This document shows positions 8,048 through 16,741 of a DNA stretch of 32,067 nucleotides, piece after piece. Made by a program: the position numbers and the translations under genes. Within the stretch, counting starts at the first letter, position 1. The number at the start of each line of letters is the position of its first letter. The stretch covers positions 1 through 32,067 of the forward strand of contig JAAHHN010000063.1 in NCBI GenBank assembly GCA_010672165.1, given 5' to 3'. The stretch comes from Spirulina sp. SIO3F2 (GTDB taxonomy: Bacteria; Cyanobacteriota; Cyanobacteriia; Cyanobacteriales; Spirulinaceae). Under the pieces are notes generated by a model. That model was not told the origin of the DNA. It ran no database searches and worked only from the letters and a program-made list of their open reading frames with translations.

Positions 8048-8689
8048 ATGACCCTTACAATTGAGCAATCCTTAGGAGCAAAAACTTTAAGCGTTGAGGC
8101 GTTTCTGGCCCAGTATGGCAGTGACAATCGCTATGAATTAATTGATGGGGAGGTCTTTGATGTGGAACCCACTGGCCCTCATGAAGAAGTGGCAGGTTTG
8201 ATTACCACCAAGGTTTGTGTGCAAATTGATCAAGCAAGTTTACCTTGGTTGGTGTTGCAACGGGGATTATTACGGCCAGCGCAAGGAGGAATGACGGCGT
8301 TTCGGCCAGATGTGATGGTGGTCGATCGCACAATGCTGGGTGAAGAACCACTCTGGCCCACCCAGTCAATTTTGACTCAGGGGCGTTCGCTGAAATTTGT
8401 GGCTGAAGTGGTTAGTAGCAATTGGCAAAATGACTATGCCCGTAAGCTGGAAGATTATGCAACATTAGGCATTCCAGAATATTGGATTGCTGATTATGCG
8501 GGGCTTGGGGGTGTGCGTTATATCGGCAAGCCGAAGCAACCCACACTTTCGGTTTGTACCTTAGTAGATGGGGAGTATGAGGTGCGACTGTTTCAAGGGG
8601 AAACAGCGATCGTCTCGGTCGTGTTTCCAGATCTAAATTTGACTGCAGCACAGGTGCTAAAGACGGGGAGTAATGAGCAGTTTGTTTAA
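8048..8689 (+). CDS. Uma2 family protein (DUF820, PD-(D/E)xK nuclease fold)
   Basis: A 213-residue Uma2/DUF820 protein, a family greatly expanded in cyanobacteria with largely unknown function. The nuclease-like residues are visible: FRPDVMVVD supplies the Asp, LKFVAEVVS the Glu, and ARKLEDYATLGIPEYWI the Lys region. The N-terminal LIDGEVFDVEPTGPHEEV segment is typical. It stands alone, 71 bases after rsmB, with a converging gene downstream. No partner toxin or methylase is seen. Confidence 0.85.
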   Translation: MTLTIEQSLGAKTLSVEAFLAQYGSDNRYELIDGEVFDVEPTGPHEEVAGLITTKVCVQIDQASLPWLVLQRGLLRPAQGGMTAFRPDVMVVDRTMLGEEPLWPTQSILTQGRSLKFVAEVVSSNWQNDYARKLEDYATLGIPEYWIADYAGLGGVRYIGKPKQPTLSVCTLVDGEYEVRLFQGETAIVSVVFPDLNLTAAQVLKTGSNEQFV

Positions 8690-8724
8690 TCTGAGCTGGA
8701 ATTACTTCATCATTTTCCTTCAGC

Positions 8725-9810
8725 TCAACTCGGCAATCGAAACACATCTGTAAAGATCGATCGCCCATCTGGACACCGAGCCAAATCAGGGGCATCATAA
8801 ACCACCATCAAACTATCTTCGTAGCCCAGACAGGGGAACAATGTCAGCCCTTCAGCATTGTCTTGACCAGGATTGTAGGGTAGATCAAAGAGCCATTCCA
8901 ATTCAGACGTTGCCTGGGGCCAGAGGGTATCTTGACGATGCTGGAGCAGATCGCGCAGGCGGAAGATTTGCAGCGTGCCCGGTAGCAACATGGTGGGGCC
9001 AGCCAGGATAAACAACTCGTTCTGATGGAGAAAAAGATCCCGAATCCCCAAGCCATTGAGATCCACAAAATGTTTCCGGTAGAAAACATTCTTGTCGAAT
9101 TCTTTAAAACACAGCTCTCCGGGTTCACCCTCAGTTAGCTCTAGCTCCAAAATGATTGCCCAACCCCCCAGCACTGGGCCACGCAGACCCAGCAGAACCC
9201 GTTGACCTTGCACCGCTAAACCTTCAATATCAAAGCCATTATCTTTCGATGGCAGCCCGACCTTGAGAAACGGCCCGAGGTGCTCATCTTGCTTCAAACA
9301 ATCCAAGAGCACATTTTGACTGGGACTTTTGCCAAGACAGGCGGCTGTTAAGCGGGGATGGTCTTTGGTTTTGTTACAGGACTGCACCAAGTTACCCTCG
9401 TGCACGGGAATCCGCGCCAAAAGATAGCGATTGGCATCTTGCTTAATTTTGGTCAGACGCTGGATATCTTTGTGGGCATTGGCTCCTGTTTTTTTCCCCT
9501 TGGGCTTTTTGCGTTTGGCGCTGTAGGAACCCGTCACCCAGAGATAGCCTGCGCTGTAGCTCAGGCCTTCAATATCAATTTCTGCCTCACTGTCCGCCAG
9601 TTCCAAATAGTCACCCAGATGGAAGGTCTGGTGGTCACCATAGAGGTTTGACCCCAGCGGCGAGAGGCGCTCTAGGCTTAAGAATTCATCGGAGCCGACC
9701 CAAAGGGAGCCATCTGGGCTAAGGGCGATCGCGGAGAGCTGATGGAGCAAGTCAGGATTGCTCTGGTTAAATTGCAGACGAACTCGGCTGAGGAGAAATG
9801 CGTTGGACAT
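8725..9810 (-). CDS. DUF3616 domain-containing protein
   Basis: A 361-residue protein of the DUF3616 family, whose function is unknown. Repeated strand-turn patterns (ALSPDGSLWVGSDE, DIEGLSYSAGYLWVTGS, DIEGLAVQGQRVLLGLRGP, NAEGLTLFP) suggest a beta-propeller, often seen in proteins that bind small ligands or phosphate esters. A lysine-rich insert (KRKKPKGKKTG) lies near residue 105. I see no signal peptide. It converges with the Uma2 gene and ends 247 bases left of CRISPR array 1. Confidence 0.8.
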   Translation of the reverse strand: MSNAFLLSRVRLQFNQSNPDLLHQLSAIALSPDGSLWVGSDEFLSLERLSPLGSNLYGDHQTFHLGDYLELADSEAEIDIEGLSYSAGYLWVTGSYSAKRKKPKGKKTGANAHKDIQRLTKIKQDANRYLLARIPVHEGNLVQSCNKTKDHPRLTAACLGKSPSQNVLLDCLKQDEHLGPFLKVGLPSKDNGFDIEGLAVQGQRVLLGLRGPVLGGWAIILELELTEGEPGELCFKEFDKNVFYRKHFVDLNGLGIRDLFLHQNELFILAGPTMLLPGTLQIFRLRDLLQHRQDTLWPQATSELEWLFDLPYNPGQDNAEGLTLFPCLGYEDSLMVVYDAPDLARCPDGRSIFTDVFRLPS

Positions 9811-10057
9811 AAATTCAGGCGACCCGAGGTGTTGGGAGTGGGCAAAGGGGTCTTTATTCTATCGCTGATTTTCCAAGGCGTTTCAAGAGCCAACATTTGC
9901 TGTTGAGGGGGTTTGGGCTTGAGCAGCAGATTTTGCGGCAGGTTTTTCTGTATACATGTTGATTTAAATATTTTTGGTAACGCGGGCTCTGGACTACAGG
10001 CAATATAGAGGGTCGATTTTTGTCCGGAGTATTGGATAAATAAATCAACCCTCTCTA

Positions 10058-12090
10058 GTTTCCGATCGCTTAGTTTTCCCAGTAAGGAAAAGTTTTTTTA
10101 ATTGCAACTTGTGCAACAGGACTAGGAAGTTTCCGATCGCTTAGTTTTCCCCGTAAGGAAAAGAGAAAACTGGGTTGAGTACAAGAGTCAGGCTGGCGAT
10201 AGTTTCCGATCGCTTAGATTTCCCCGTAAGGAAAAGAATGTGTTTACATACGAACTTCCAACAGCGGAAGTAAAGTGGTTTCCGATCGCTTAGATTTCCC
10301 CGTAAGGAAAAGGCGCGGTAAAGCTATATTACAGTCATCTGACCCAGAGTTTCCGATCGCTTAGTTTTCCCCGTAAGGAAAAGCTGAAGATGCAACCCAG
10401 CTGATTGCGCAGCAAGGAGTTTCCGATCGCTTAGATTTCCCCGTAAGGAAAAGAATGTGTTTACATACGAACTTCCAACAGCGGAAGTAAAGTGGTTTCC
10501 GATCGCTTAGATTTCCCCGTAAGGAAAAGGCGCGGTAAAGCTATATTACAGTCATCTGACCCAGAGTTTCCGATCGCTTAGTTTTCCCCGTAAGGAAAAG
10601 CCGAAACGGCCTTACAGGATATAGCCCAGCAATTGTTTCCGATCGCTTAGTTTTCCCCGTAAGGAAAAGGGGAGAAGAACAAACGGACGGTGCAGCAGCT
10701 AGCTGTTTCCGATCGCTTAGTTTTCCCCGTAAGGAAAAGGGGTTCAGCAGTTACCTCCCGGACAGGGTGCTCCCGTTTCCGATCGCTTAGTTTTCCCCGT
10801 AAGGAAAAGTGGCAGTCATCAGAACTTGGTGATGGTGGTTTTGTGTTTCCGATCGCTTAGATTTCCCCGTAAGGAAAAGTCGAGCAATTGCAAAATGCTC
10901 CAGAAGGTGACTATAGTTTCCGATCGCTTAGTTTTCCCCGTAAGGAAAAGGGTGGATGAAGGTATTCTGGTCTGTTCCTCTTTGGAGTTTCCGATCGCTT
11001 AGTTTTCCCCGTAAGGAAAAGCCTTCCATATCTCAGATTAGAATTTAGGAAGGAGGCTTTGTTTCCGATCGCTTAGTTTTCCCCGTAAGGAAAAGTTTAG
11101 CTGACAAGCTAGAAAAACCGGAGAAGATTTTGGGTTTCCGATCGCTTAGATTTCCCCGTAAGGAAAAGCGTGTAGTTGTGGTCTCTTCGGAGGAACCTCA
11201 TATAGTTTCCGATCGCTTAGATTTCCCCGTAAGGAAAAGCCTTAGCGTGAGTTTCTTAGCTTCAAAAGCACATGCTAGTTTCCGATCGCTTAGATTTCCC
11301 CGTAAGGAAAAGTGACAATGGGCGTCGTATTCTCGGGCAGGTTCTTGAGTTTCCGCTCGCTTAGTTTTCCCCGTAAGGAAAAGCGAGATTCCCGATCATT
11401 TTAAGTCAAGCTTTTTTCTGTTTCCGCTCGCTTAGTTTTCCCCGTAAGGAAAAGATCTTAAGCTTAAGCGATAAGCCAGTTTAGGTCGTTGTTTCCGCTC
11501 GCTTGGTTTTCCCCGTAAGGAAAAGTGACGATTTGTTATCCACTATACCGGAATTAATTTGTTTCCGCTCGCTTAGTTTTCCCCGTAAGGAAAAGCTTTG
11601 TGGCATACTCACAACCTGGTGCAGACCCGTTTCCGCTCGCTTAGTTTTCCCCGTAAGGAAAAGCGTTTTCGACTACGCTCCCCACACCTGCATCTAAGTT
11701 TCCGCTCGCTTAGTTTTCCCCGTAAGGAAAAGCGTCGCGCGATTGTGAAAACCTATGTGAGCGCCCTTGCGCGTTTCCGCTCGCTTAGTTTTCCCCGTAA
11801 GGAAAAGCTCTGTGGCAATGCATCCCCCAGGAGACGGTGGCCCGTTTCCGCTCGCTTAGTTTTCCCCGTAAGGAAAAGCCATTGTGCATTGGACACTGGA
11901 ATGCGGACAAGAGTTTCCGCTCGCTTAGTTTTCCCCGTAAGGAAAAGTTATAGCGACAACGCCGCAAAGTTTGCTGCAAACGAAGTTTCCGCTCGCTTAG
12001 TTTTCCCCGTAAGGAAAAGTTTTTTACCAGCTCAAGTGAACCGAACAAGATCAGAGTTTCCGATCGCTTAGTTTTCCCCGTAAGGAAAAG
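10058..12090 (-). CRISPR. CRISPR array 1: 29 repeats, 28 spacers
   Basis: Repeats are 35 nt, beginning GTTTCCGATCGCTTAG and ending CCCCGTAAGGAAAAG on the plus strand. Repeat starts run from 10058 (first) to 12056 (last). The spacers I measured at the left end are 34-41 nt. I place transcription on the minus strand for four reasons: the reverse-complement repeat ends GATCGGAAAC, resembling known 5' tags; the right flank is a leader shared with array 2; the left-most repeat is degenerate (CCCAG for CCCCG); and the cmr genes are also minus. Repeats 3, 4, 6, 7, 12 and 16-18 carry AGATTT for AGTTTT. Repeats 19-28 carry GCTCGC for GATCGC. Spacers at 10237-10277 and 10313-10348 recur at 10454-10494 and 10530-10565. 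In crRNA sense, TTTTCC and GGAAAA in the repeat can form a small hairpin. Confidence 0.98.
10237..10565. repeat. Tandem duplication of spacer-repeat units inside array 1
   Basis: Two consecutive spacers, with their repeats and their A/T variants, occur twice with a 217-bp period. The spacer order is a-b-c-a-b-d. This is the product expected from unequal recombination between repeats. Confidence 0.95.
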
Positions 12091-12173
12091 GCTTGGGTTT
12101 TGAAACCTTTGCTGTGTCAGCATTGTAGCACCCCATTTCCGTGGGATAGCTAAAAAGACTCTAAAAATGTGGG
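12091..12173 (-). promoter_or_regulatory. Array 1 leader with predicted pre-crRNA promoter
   Basis: This 83-bp flank is nearly identical to 28821-28903 beside array 2, including GCTGTGTCAGCATTGTAGCA and CCCCATTTCCGTGGGATAGC. Read on the minus strand it holds TACAAT (complement of 12122-12127), a good -10 box placing the start about 20-25 bases before the first repeat. A weak inverted repeat (GGTTT/AAACC) lies next to the repeat. The motif TCCGTGGGATAGC appears again near 12228-12241. Confidence 0.75.
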
Positions 12174-12610
12174 AATCTTTCTCAATAAGCTCTGTGCTCA
12201 ATAGCTGTAACCTAGAAATCATGCGGTCTCCGTGGGATAGCACGAAAGAATGCGGGTTTCAGCCATTCTCAACTTCCCACGGCTTTTGGAGATATTGGGC
12301 TTAAATTTATGTTATGTGCTGAAAAGACTGGGTTTTTGGAAGACTGTGACCGTATTTAGGACTTAGTCCCCGATTCTGACTGTATTCTGCTACTGTGGAT
12401 TGAGTTGAATCGCTGTATCCCTTTCCCTGATTAGCTTTTGACGATTTTGAGTAGTCTACCCCGATTTAATCACGACAATCGAGGCCAAACTGACCTTGAA
12501 GATTGCCTAAGCCGTCAGTGCTCGCACAATATAGATGGGCTCAATAACTGTGCCGCAAAGAGAAGCTAATGCTCTTGTGCTATCAGGGCTGATTCCCCTC
12601 AACACGCTGT
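12174..12610. other. Intergenic region without a recognisable gene
   Basis: Between the array 1 leader and the end of the CARF-KAP gene I find no convincing gene. Apart from a second TCCGTGGGATAGC motif near 12228-12241, which may be an outer leader element, nothing stands out. Confidence 0.5.
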
Positions 12611-15600
12611 CTAATCGTTATCCAAGGATTGATAATCTTCTGGATCATAGCCAATATCGCCGATGAAGCAGAACGAGAGGGCGAGGTTAAAGTTCGACTC
12701 TTCCAAATCCAATAACTTCAAATCCATAGGCTTAATCAGTTTGTTAACATCATTTTTGAATTTTTCAGCTTCCCGTCGTAAATAAGGATCTTTGATACTG
12801 TTGAGATAGAGCAAAGAAGGGTTTAATGCCGGGTTGAAATATTCCGAAAGGGTTTGATTTTTTAAGGCTTCGTCTCTCAGATAAGCCCGTTCTTCGTAAA
12901 AGCGTGCAATCTCGGCAAATACATCACGAATAAATATGGGGTATCGCCCAGAGAGGACAAGCATGATTAAAATCACTTTCTGGATGTCTTTAGCTTGAGA
13001 GTGGCGATCGCGCTGAGAACGGAACCAAATAATTTTGAGAATTTTGTAGATGTTGATCAGTCGCTTGGCAGTCCGAGGGGATAAATCAACTTCTCTACAA
13101 TAGTTCCAGAGTTCGTCGAGTTCTTCAGTGGTGAACTTCACCACTTCTGGCAACTGCTGTTCTGAGTCAGGGCGCTCAGGCTCATCTTCCAACAAGATCG
13201 GTTCACTTTCCTGTTCCGGCGCTTCACTGGTCGGCAATTGAATATCTGTCTGCGCAATGGTTTCTTCCTTCTCTGGAGCAATAATATTTTCATCGCCAAT
13301 CGTTGCTCTGAGATAGTCCTTCAAGGCATCGCCTGTAATTGGACGGGTGCGATAAGGAATCTGAATAATTTTTTCGAGGTAGTCAATCCCTGAAGGGTTG
13401 CCGCGACGTTTAAGCACACCCTGGTAAGCCGTTTCTAAAGCTCGGGCAATGTAGCGATCGTCCAGCGCTAGCACCACAATGAACAGCGGCGTGTTGATGA
13501 GGAGCTGAACGGCTTCCAACACATCCACCACTCGGTCTGGGGGGCAGCGATCGAGGTCATCGATGTAGAGTACAACCCGAGCTGGCCCTCTAGGGAAAAG
13601 GTCTTGAATATGCGCTTGGGGTTTTCCTTGTTGGGGCGTAACTAACCGTTGAGACAAACCCTGGAGGTCGTGACTAACCTGATGGATTAAGCCCAGACGC
13701 TTTTCATAGGAGCCCTCTTGGAGGCGATTATTGACAAAATCGAGTAGGGAGGACTGGCTAGCGAGCAAACCCACTTGACGACGCTTCTGCTCGGCTTGGA
13801 GCTGGAGTTGTTCAACATCCTGAACCAACTTCAGAATTATTTTGGAGTTCTGCGCTTTTTGCAGATTCACTTGGTAATTTTGCTCTAGCTTGGCTTGAGC
13901 CTGCTGCACGCCCGTGAGGTACTGCCTGGCCAAACTCCACAGTTTTGGGAGTAAGCCTATCGTAATTGGCGCTGAAACGAATAGATGTTGGATGTAAAAA
14001 CGGGCGATCGCAGCGAAGGCTTGAACCCGTTGTGCCCAAACCGCTGACGCACCAATCGTAACCAAACCAAGCAATGCCCCCAAGCCCAGCAATATCCGTT
14101 TTGGTGATTGTCGGCAAAGCTGGAGAAGAGACCTCACATTTTCGACCTTTTCAGGCTCAATCCCTAAGATTCGATAGGCTTGGTTAAGGACAGGCTGCCA
14201 AATAATATTGACTTGTTCACCCTCACGGTGTTGCTGGGCCGACAGTTCAGCCTGCTTCATCTGGCGCTCCAAATCTGCCTCAACCTTAGAAAGGTTCTTC
14301 TCAATAGCCGCCAACTCATCACGATCGCGCTGCCGCAGGTCACTTAGTTCTTGCCAAATCACCCCTTGATTTCGAGAATAGGCCGTGATTTCTCGCCAAA
14401 TCAATAAGCCTAGTGGTTGGAGATTGCTTTCAATCAGCTGATCTCGCGCTTCGCTTGTGAGTTGGCTATCCACTGCTCTCCAGAGTTCACCGCCGGCCAG
14501 TACTGCTGCATTGGCTTTGTCTTGAGCTGCTTGCCAGATAGTTTGCAACTGTGAATGGGAGGGTAATTTGTGGCGATCGCCGAAAAAGCACTGTGCTGCA
14601 TCCTGAAAATCCTGGCGATAATTTTGCTCCCATGCTTCATCCGCTAATGTCTGCCAGGTTTTGGGTAAAAACAGTTCAAAAGCAGAAAGGTTTTTTCTCT
14701 CCTGTTGTTTGGCTTCGATCGCTGGTAGAGGGTCTGTGCCATCGAAGAGTTGGGTGATGGCATACTTGATTGCGATCGTCTCGCGCAGATGCTGCTCAAT
14801 AGTGAGCTGTTGGTTGAGTTCATAAAAGATAGTTTGCATCAAGCTCGACCAGAGGTCGGCTTTAGCATAAGTCCAGGAGTTAAAGTAAATCTGGTAGATA
14901 TGACCCACATAGGGAGAGGGTTCATCACCCCAAGCCTGCTTTGCAGGGATAGGCTTTTGAGCGCGATCGCTGAGGTATTGCTGCATCAGATGCATCACAA
15001 AAGATTTACCACTGCCCCAGCCGCCGAGAACACCGACTGAGAGAGGCGGGGTGAGGTTGCGCATGGCCAAAACCTCAGCGAGGGCATGGACTTCCAGTTC
15101 AATATTAAGTAAATCTTTGCCTGTAGCAGCATCATTACTAACGCTGGGGGGAATTAGGTTCTCTCGATTAGTCCCTCTAAAAGCTTTAGCTACATCTCTT
15201 ATAAAAACTCTTGCTTGATTTTGTTTGAGCCTTCTTGGATCACGAATCTCCCACAAATTACAGTACTTAAAATACTGATTTTCTTGCAAGTATACCAAGG
15301 CATTTCTCATCGCAGGAGTCCCAGAAGAAATGTTCAATTCAACACGTCCTCCAGGACTCAAAGTATCCTTGATTTCGTTGGCGTATCGACGAACAACTTT
15401 AATAGCTTCATCAGTATTTGTCGGATCACTTGAGAGAATCTCACCGACCGAAGAGATTTCAACTGTTATATCTGAAAGATCTTCATCCGAAGTGATATAC
15501 TCCCGAGTTTTGATTGCATTCAATTCAGTGCTTCCTTCACCCTCGGTATATAACAGTTTAACCAAACTAGCCTCAATATCTCTTTTTTCAAGTTCTCTCA

Positions 15601-15682
15601 ATAATGTAATAATTGAGCCTTCTGACTTATCTTCTGCTAATGGATCTCGAAGTCCAACGAATGAAAGGAGAATACTAGGCAT
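12611..15682 (-). CDS. CARF domain fused to KAP P-loop NTPase: candidate cOA-gated membrane effector
   Basis: This 1023-residue protein has a CARF-type sensor at about 1-170: an opening strand ILLSFVGLRDP, then VELNISSGTPAM (114-125), the ligand-loop signature of Csm6/Csx-type CARF domains. A KAP NTPase follows. Walker A is GGWGSGKS (220-227), Walker B is VVLYIDDLDRCPPDR (703-717), then VVLALDDRYI and DYLEKIIQIPYRTRP, and a late arginine motif SPRTAKRLINIY. Between the Walker motifs lie coiled-coil stretches (about 445-490 and 595-635) and a hydrophobic segment at 529-549, with a weaker one at 566-583. Such an inserted membrane hairpin is typical of KAP NTPases, which include the phage-exclusion protein PifA. 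It is the last gene of the cmr train and its only visible cyclic-oligoadenylate receptor. The CARF-coding part is A+T-rich and lacks HIP1, whereas the KAP part has several HIP1 sites. The function is inferred. Confidence 0.85.
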   Translation of the reverse strand: MPSILLSFVGLRDPLAEDKSEGSIITLLRELEKRDIEASLVKLLYTEGEGSTELNAIKTREYITSDEDLSDITVEISSVGEILSSDPTNTDEAIKVVRRYANEIKDTLSPGGRVELNISSGTPAMRNALVYLQENQYFKYCNLWEIRDPRRLKQNQARVFIRDVAKAFRGTNRENLIPPSVSNDAATGKDLLNIELEVHALAEVLAMRNLTPPLSVGVLGGWGSGKSFVMHLMQQYLSDRAQKPIPAKQAWGDEPSPYVGHIYQIYFNSWTYAKADLWSSLMQTIFYELNQQLTIEQHLRETIAIKYAITQLFDGTDPLPAIEAKQQERKNLSAFELFLPKTWQTLADEAWEQNYRQDFQDAAQCFFGDRHKLPSHSQLQTIWQAAQDKANAAVLAGGELWRAVDSQLTSEARDQLIESNLQPLGLLIWREITAYSRNQGVIWQELSDLRQRDRDELAAIEKNLSKVEADLERQMKQAELSAQQHREGEQVNIIWQPVLNQAYRILGIEPEKVENVRSLLQLCRQSPKRILLGLGALLGLVTIGASAVWAQRVQAFAAIARFYIQHLFVSAPITIGLLPKLWSLARQYLTGVQQAQAKLEQNYQVNLQKAQNSKIILKLVQDVEQLQLQAEQKRRQVGLLASQSSLLDFVNNRLQEGSYEKRLGLIHQVSHDLQGLSQRLVTPQQGKPQAHIQDLFPRGPARVVLYIDDLDRCPPDRVVDVLEAVQLLINTPLFIVVLALDDRYIARALETAYQGVLKRRGNPSGIDYLEKIIQIPYRTRPITGDALKDYLRATIGDENIIAPEKEETIAQTDIQLPTSEAPEQESEPILLEDEPERPDSEQQLPEVVKFTTEELDELWNYCREVDLSPRTAKRLINIYKILKIIWFRSQRDRHSQAKDIQKVILIMLVLSGRYPIFIRDVFAEIARFYEERAYLRDEALKNQTLSEYFNPALNPSLLYLNSIKDPYLRREAEKFKNDVNKLIKPMDLKLLDLEESNFNLALSFCFIGDIGYDPEDYQSLDND

Positions 15683-15720
15683 AAAGAATGAATATCTATT
15701 AAGCTATCTATAAAAATACT

Positions 15721-16653
15721 CTAAAACAAAAAACTTTTACAGGTAGTCTCCTTACAAAACCACTCTACACTGTGATTAAATATATTGTCTAAGTAATTTA
15801 TTCTCTCTTCAGGAAGGAATCGCCACTCTGTTTTAATATCTTTTGAGCCGAAATCAAATCCATTATCCATCTCTACATTCAGTAAGTCACTCACCAAACA
15901 ACACTCTTTTAGCTCTTTCCAAAGCATGAATTCTACTCTCAACTGCTCTTTTTTTTGATTTTGATTGGAGATTATTTCTTGAAGAGATATGAATTTTGAG
16001 CGAATAATATTTTCGGCTCCTTCTCCATCTGTTTGTCCTATGAATAGGTGAATTTTTACTATCGTTGGAGATTTTTTCTGCACATGTGTAGACATATCGA
16101 TTATATTTGTTATATTTTTTGCTAGTGAGTTACCTCCTTTGAGTAGTCTCTCAAAGAGCTTGTTGTCAATAATTATTATTTTTTTTGAGTTCTGGAATGT
16201 TAATCTTAGATGCTTCCTGTATTCTGTGGATTTCTTGCCAAAAACAATCTTATTGGACAATCGTTTGCATTTTATATTTTTGAGTGCATTGTCGATAGAA
16301 GTGACATATTCATATCCCAGGAAACGTTCGTTCGTTTTTTTTGTTGTGACAATAGAATCAAGGGCATATGGCTTTATACTTAATATCAATGATTCCTCGC
16401 ACCAATCTTCATCATATCTGAACTCTTCTTTTCGAAACCTTCTCACAACAACAAGTCTTTTTTTATTTCTTAATTGAGCGATCAGTTTTTGAATCTTTAA
16501 CCTTGACATACCACTATATTTCTCACTTAAAAATCTACTCCACTGACCATCACACAGATCGTAGACTACAGCATTATCCTTGACTAAGATTAAAATCTCA
16601 TCAAGATTTTTATCGAACACCAATGGAGTAATGCAGTAAGCCAGAGTAAACAT
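15721..16653 (-). CDS. Unknown protein paired with the AAA/DUF3696 ATPase; possible PLD-like C-terminus
   Basis: I do not recognise this 310-residue protein with certainty. The N-terminal third (about 1-85) looks helical and could be a winged-helix unit (SRLKIQKLIAQLRNKKRLVVVRRF). From about 150 an alternating strand-helix pattern appears (LTFQNSKKIIIIDNKLFERLL, then TIVKIHLFIGQ). Near the end, NGFDFGSKDIKTEWRFLP recalls PLD-like (MITD1 C-terminal type) domains of defence-island proteins, but the usual His-Asp-Arg start of that motif is not seen. The gene is very A+T-rich with no HIP1 octamer. It lies 88 bases after the ATPase gene and 38 before the CARF-KAP gene, on the same strand. It is probably the ATPase's functional partner. 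Confidence 0.75.
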   Translation of the reverse strand: MFTLAYCITPLVFDKNLDEILILVKDNAVVYDLCDGQWSRFLSEKYSGMSRLKIQKLIAQLRNKKRLVVVRRFRKEEFRYDEDWCEESLILSIKPYALDSIVTTKKTNERFLGYEYVTSIDNALKNIKCKRLSNKIVFGKKSTEYRKHLRLTFQNSKKIIIIDNKLFERLLKGGNSLAKNITNIIDMSTHVQKKSPTIVKIHLFIGQTDGEGAENIIRSKFISLQEIISNQNQKKEQLRVEFMLWKELKECCLVSDLLNVEMDNGFDFGSKDIKTEWRFLPEERINYLDNIFNHSVEWFCKETTCKSFLF

Positions 16654-16741
16654 GATTAAGCTTGATTGTAAATTGACTTATTAGTAAAAATAAATATTTA
16701 ATCTGTTTTCAAAATATCTCCTTCTAAAAATCGACTTAGTT

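Noticed and set aside
9811-10057. Possible small gene or leader left of array 1
   Set aside because: There is no convincing frame, and no likeness to the shared right-side leader. This supports leader placement on the right.
11130-12243. Open frames across CRISPR array 1 giving repeated FRSLSFPRKEK or FPVRKS peptides
   Set aside because: They are translations of the 35-nt repeat and spacers, not genes. The same holds for 27275-27860 in array 2.
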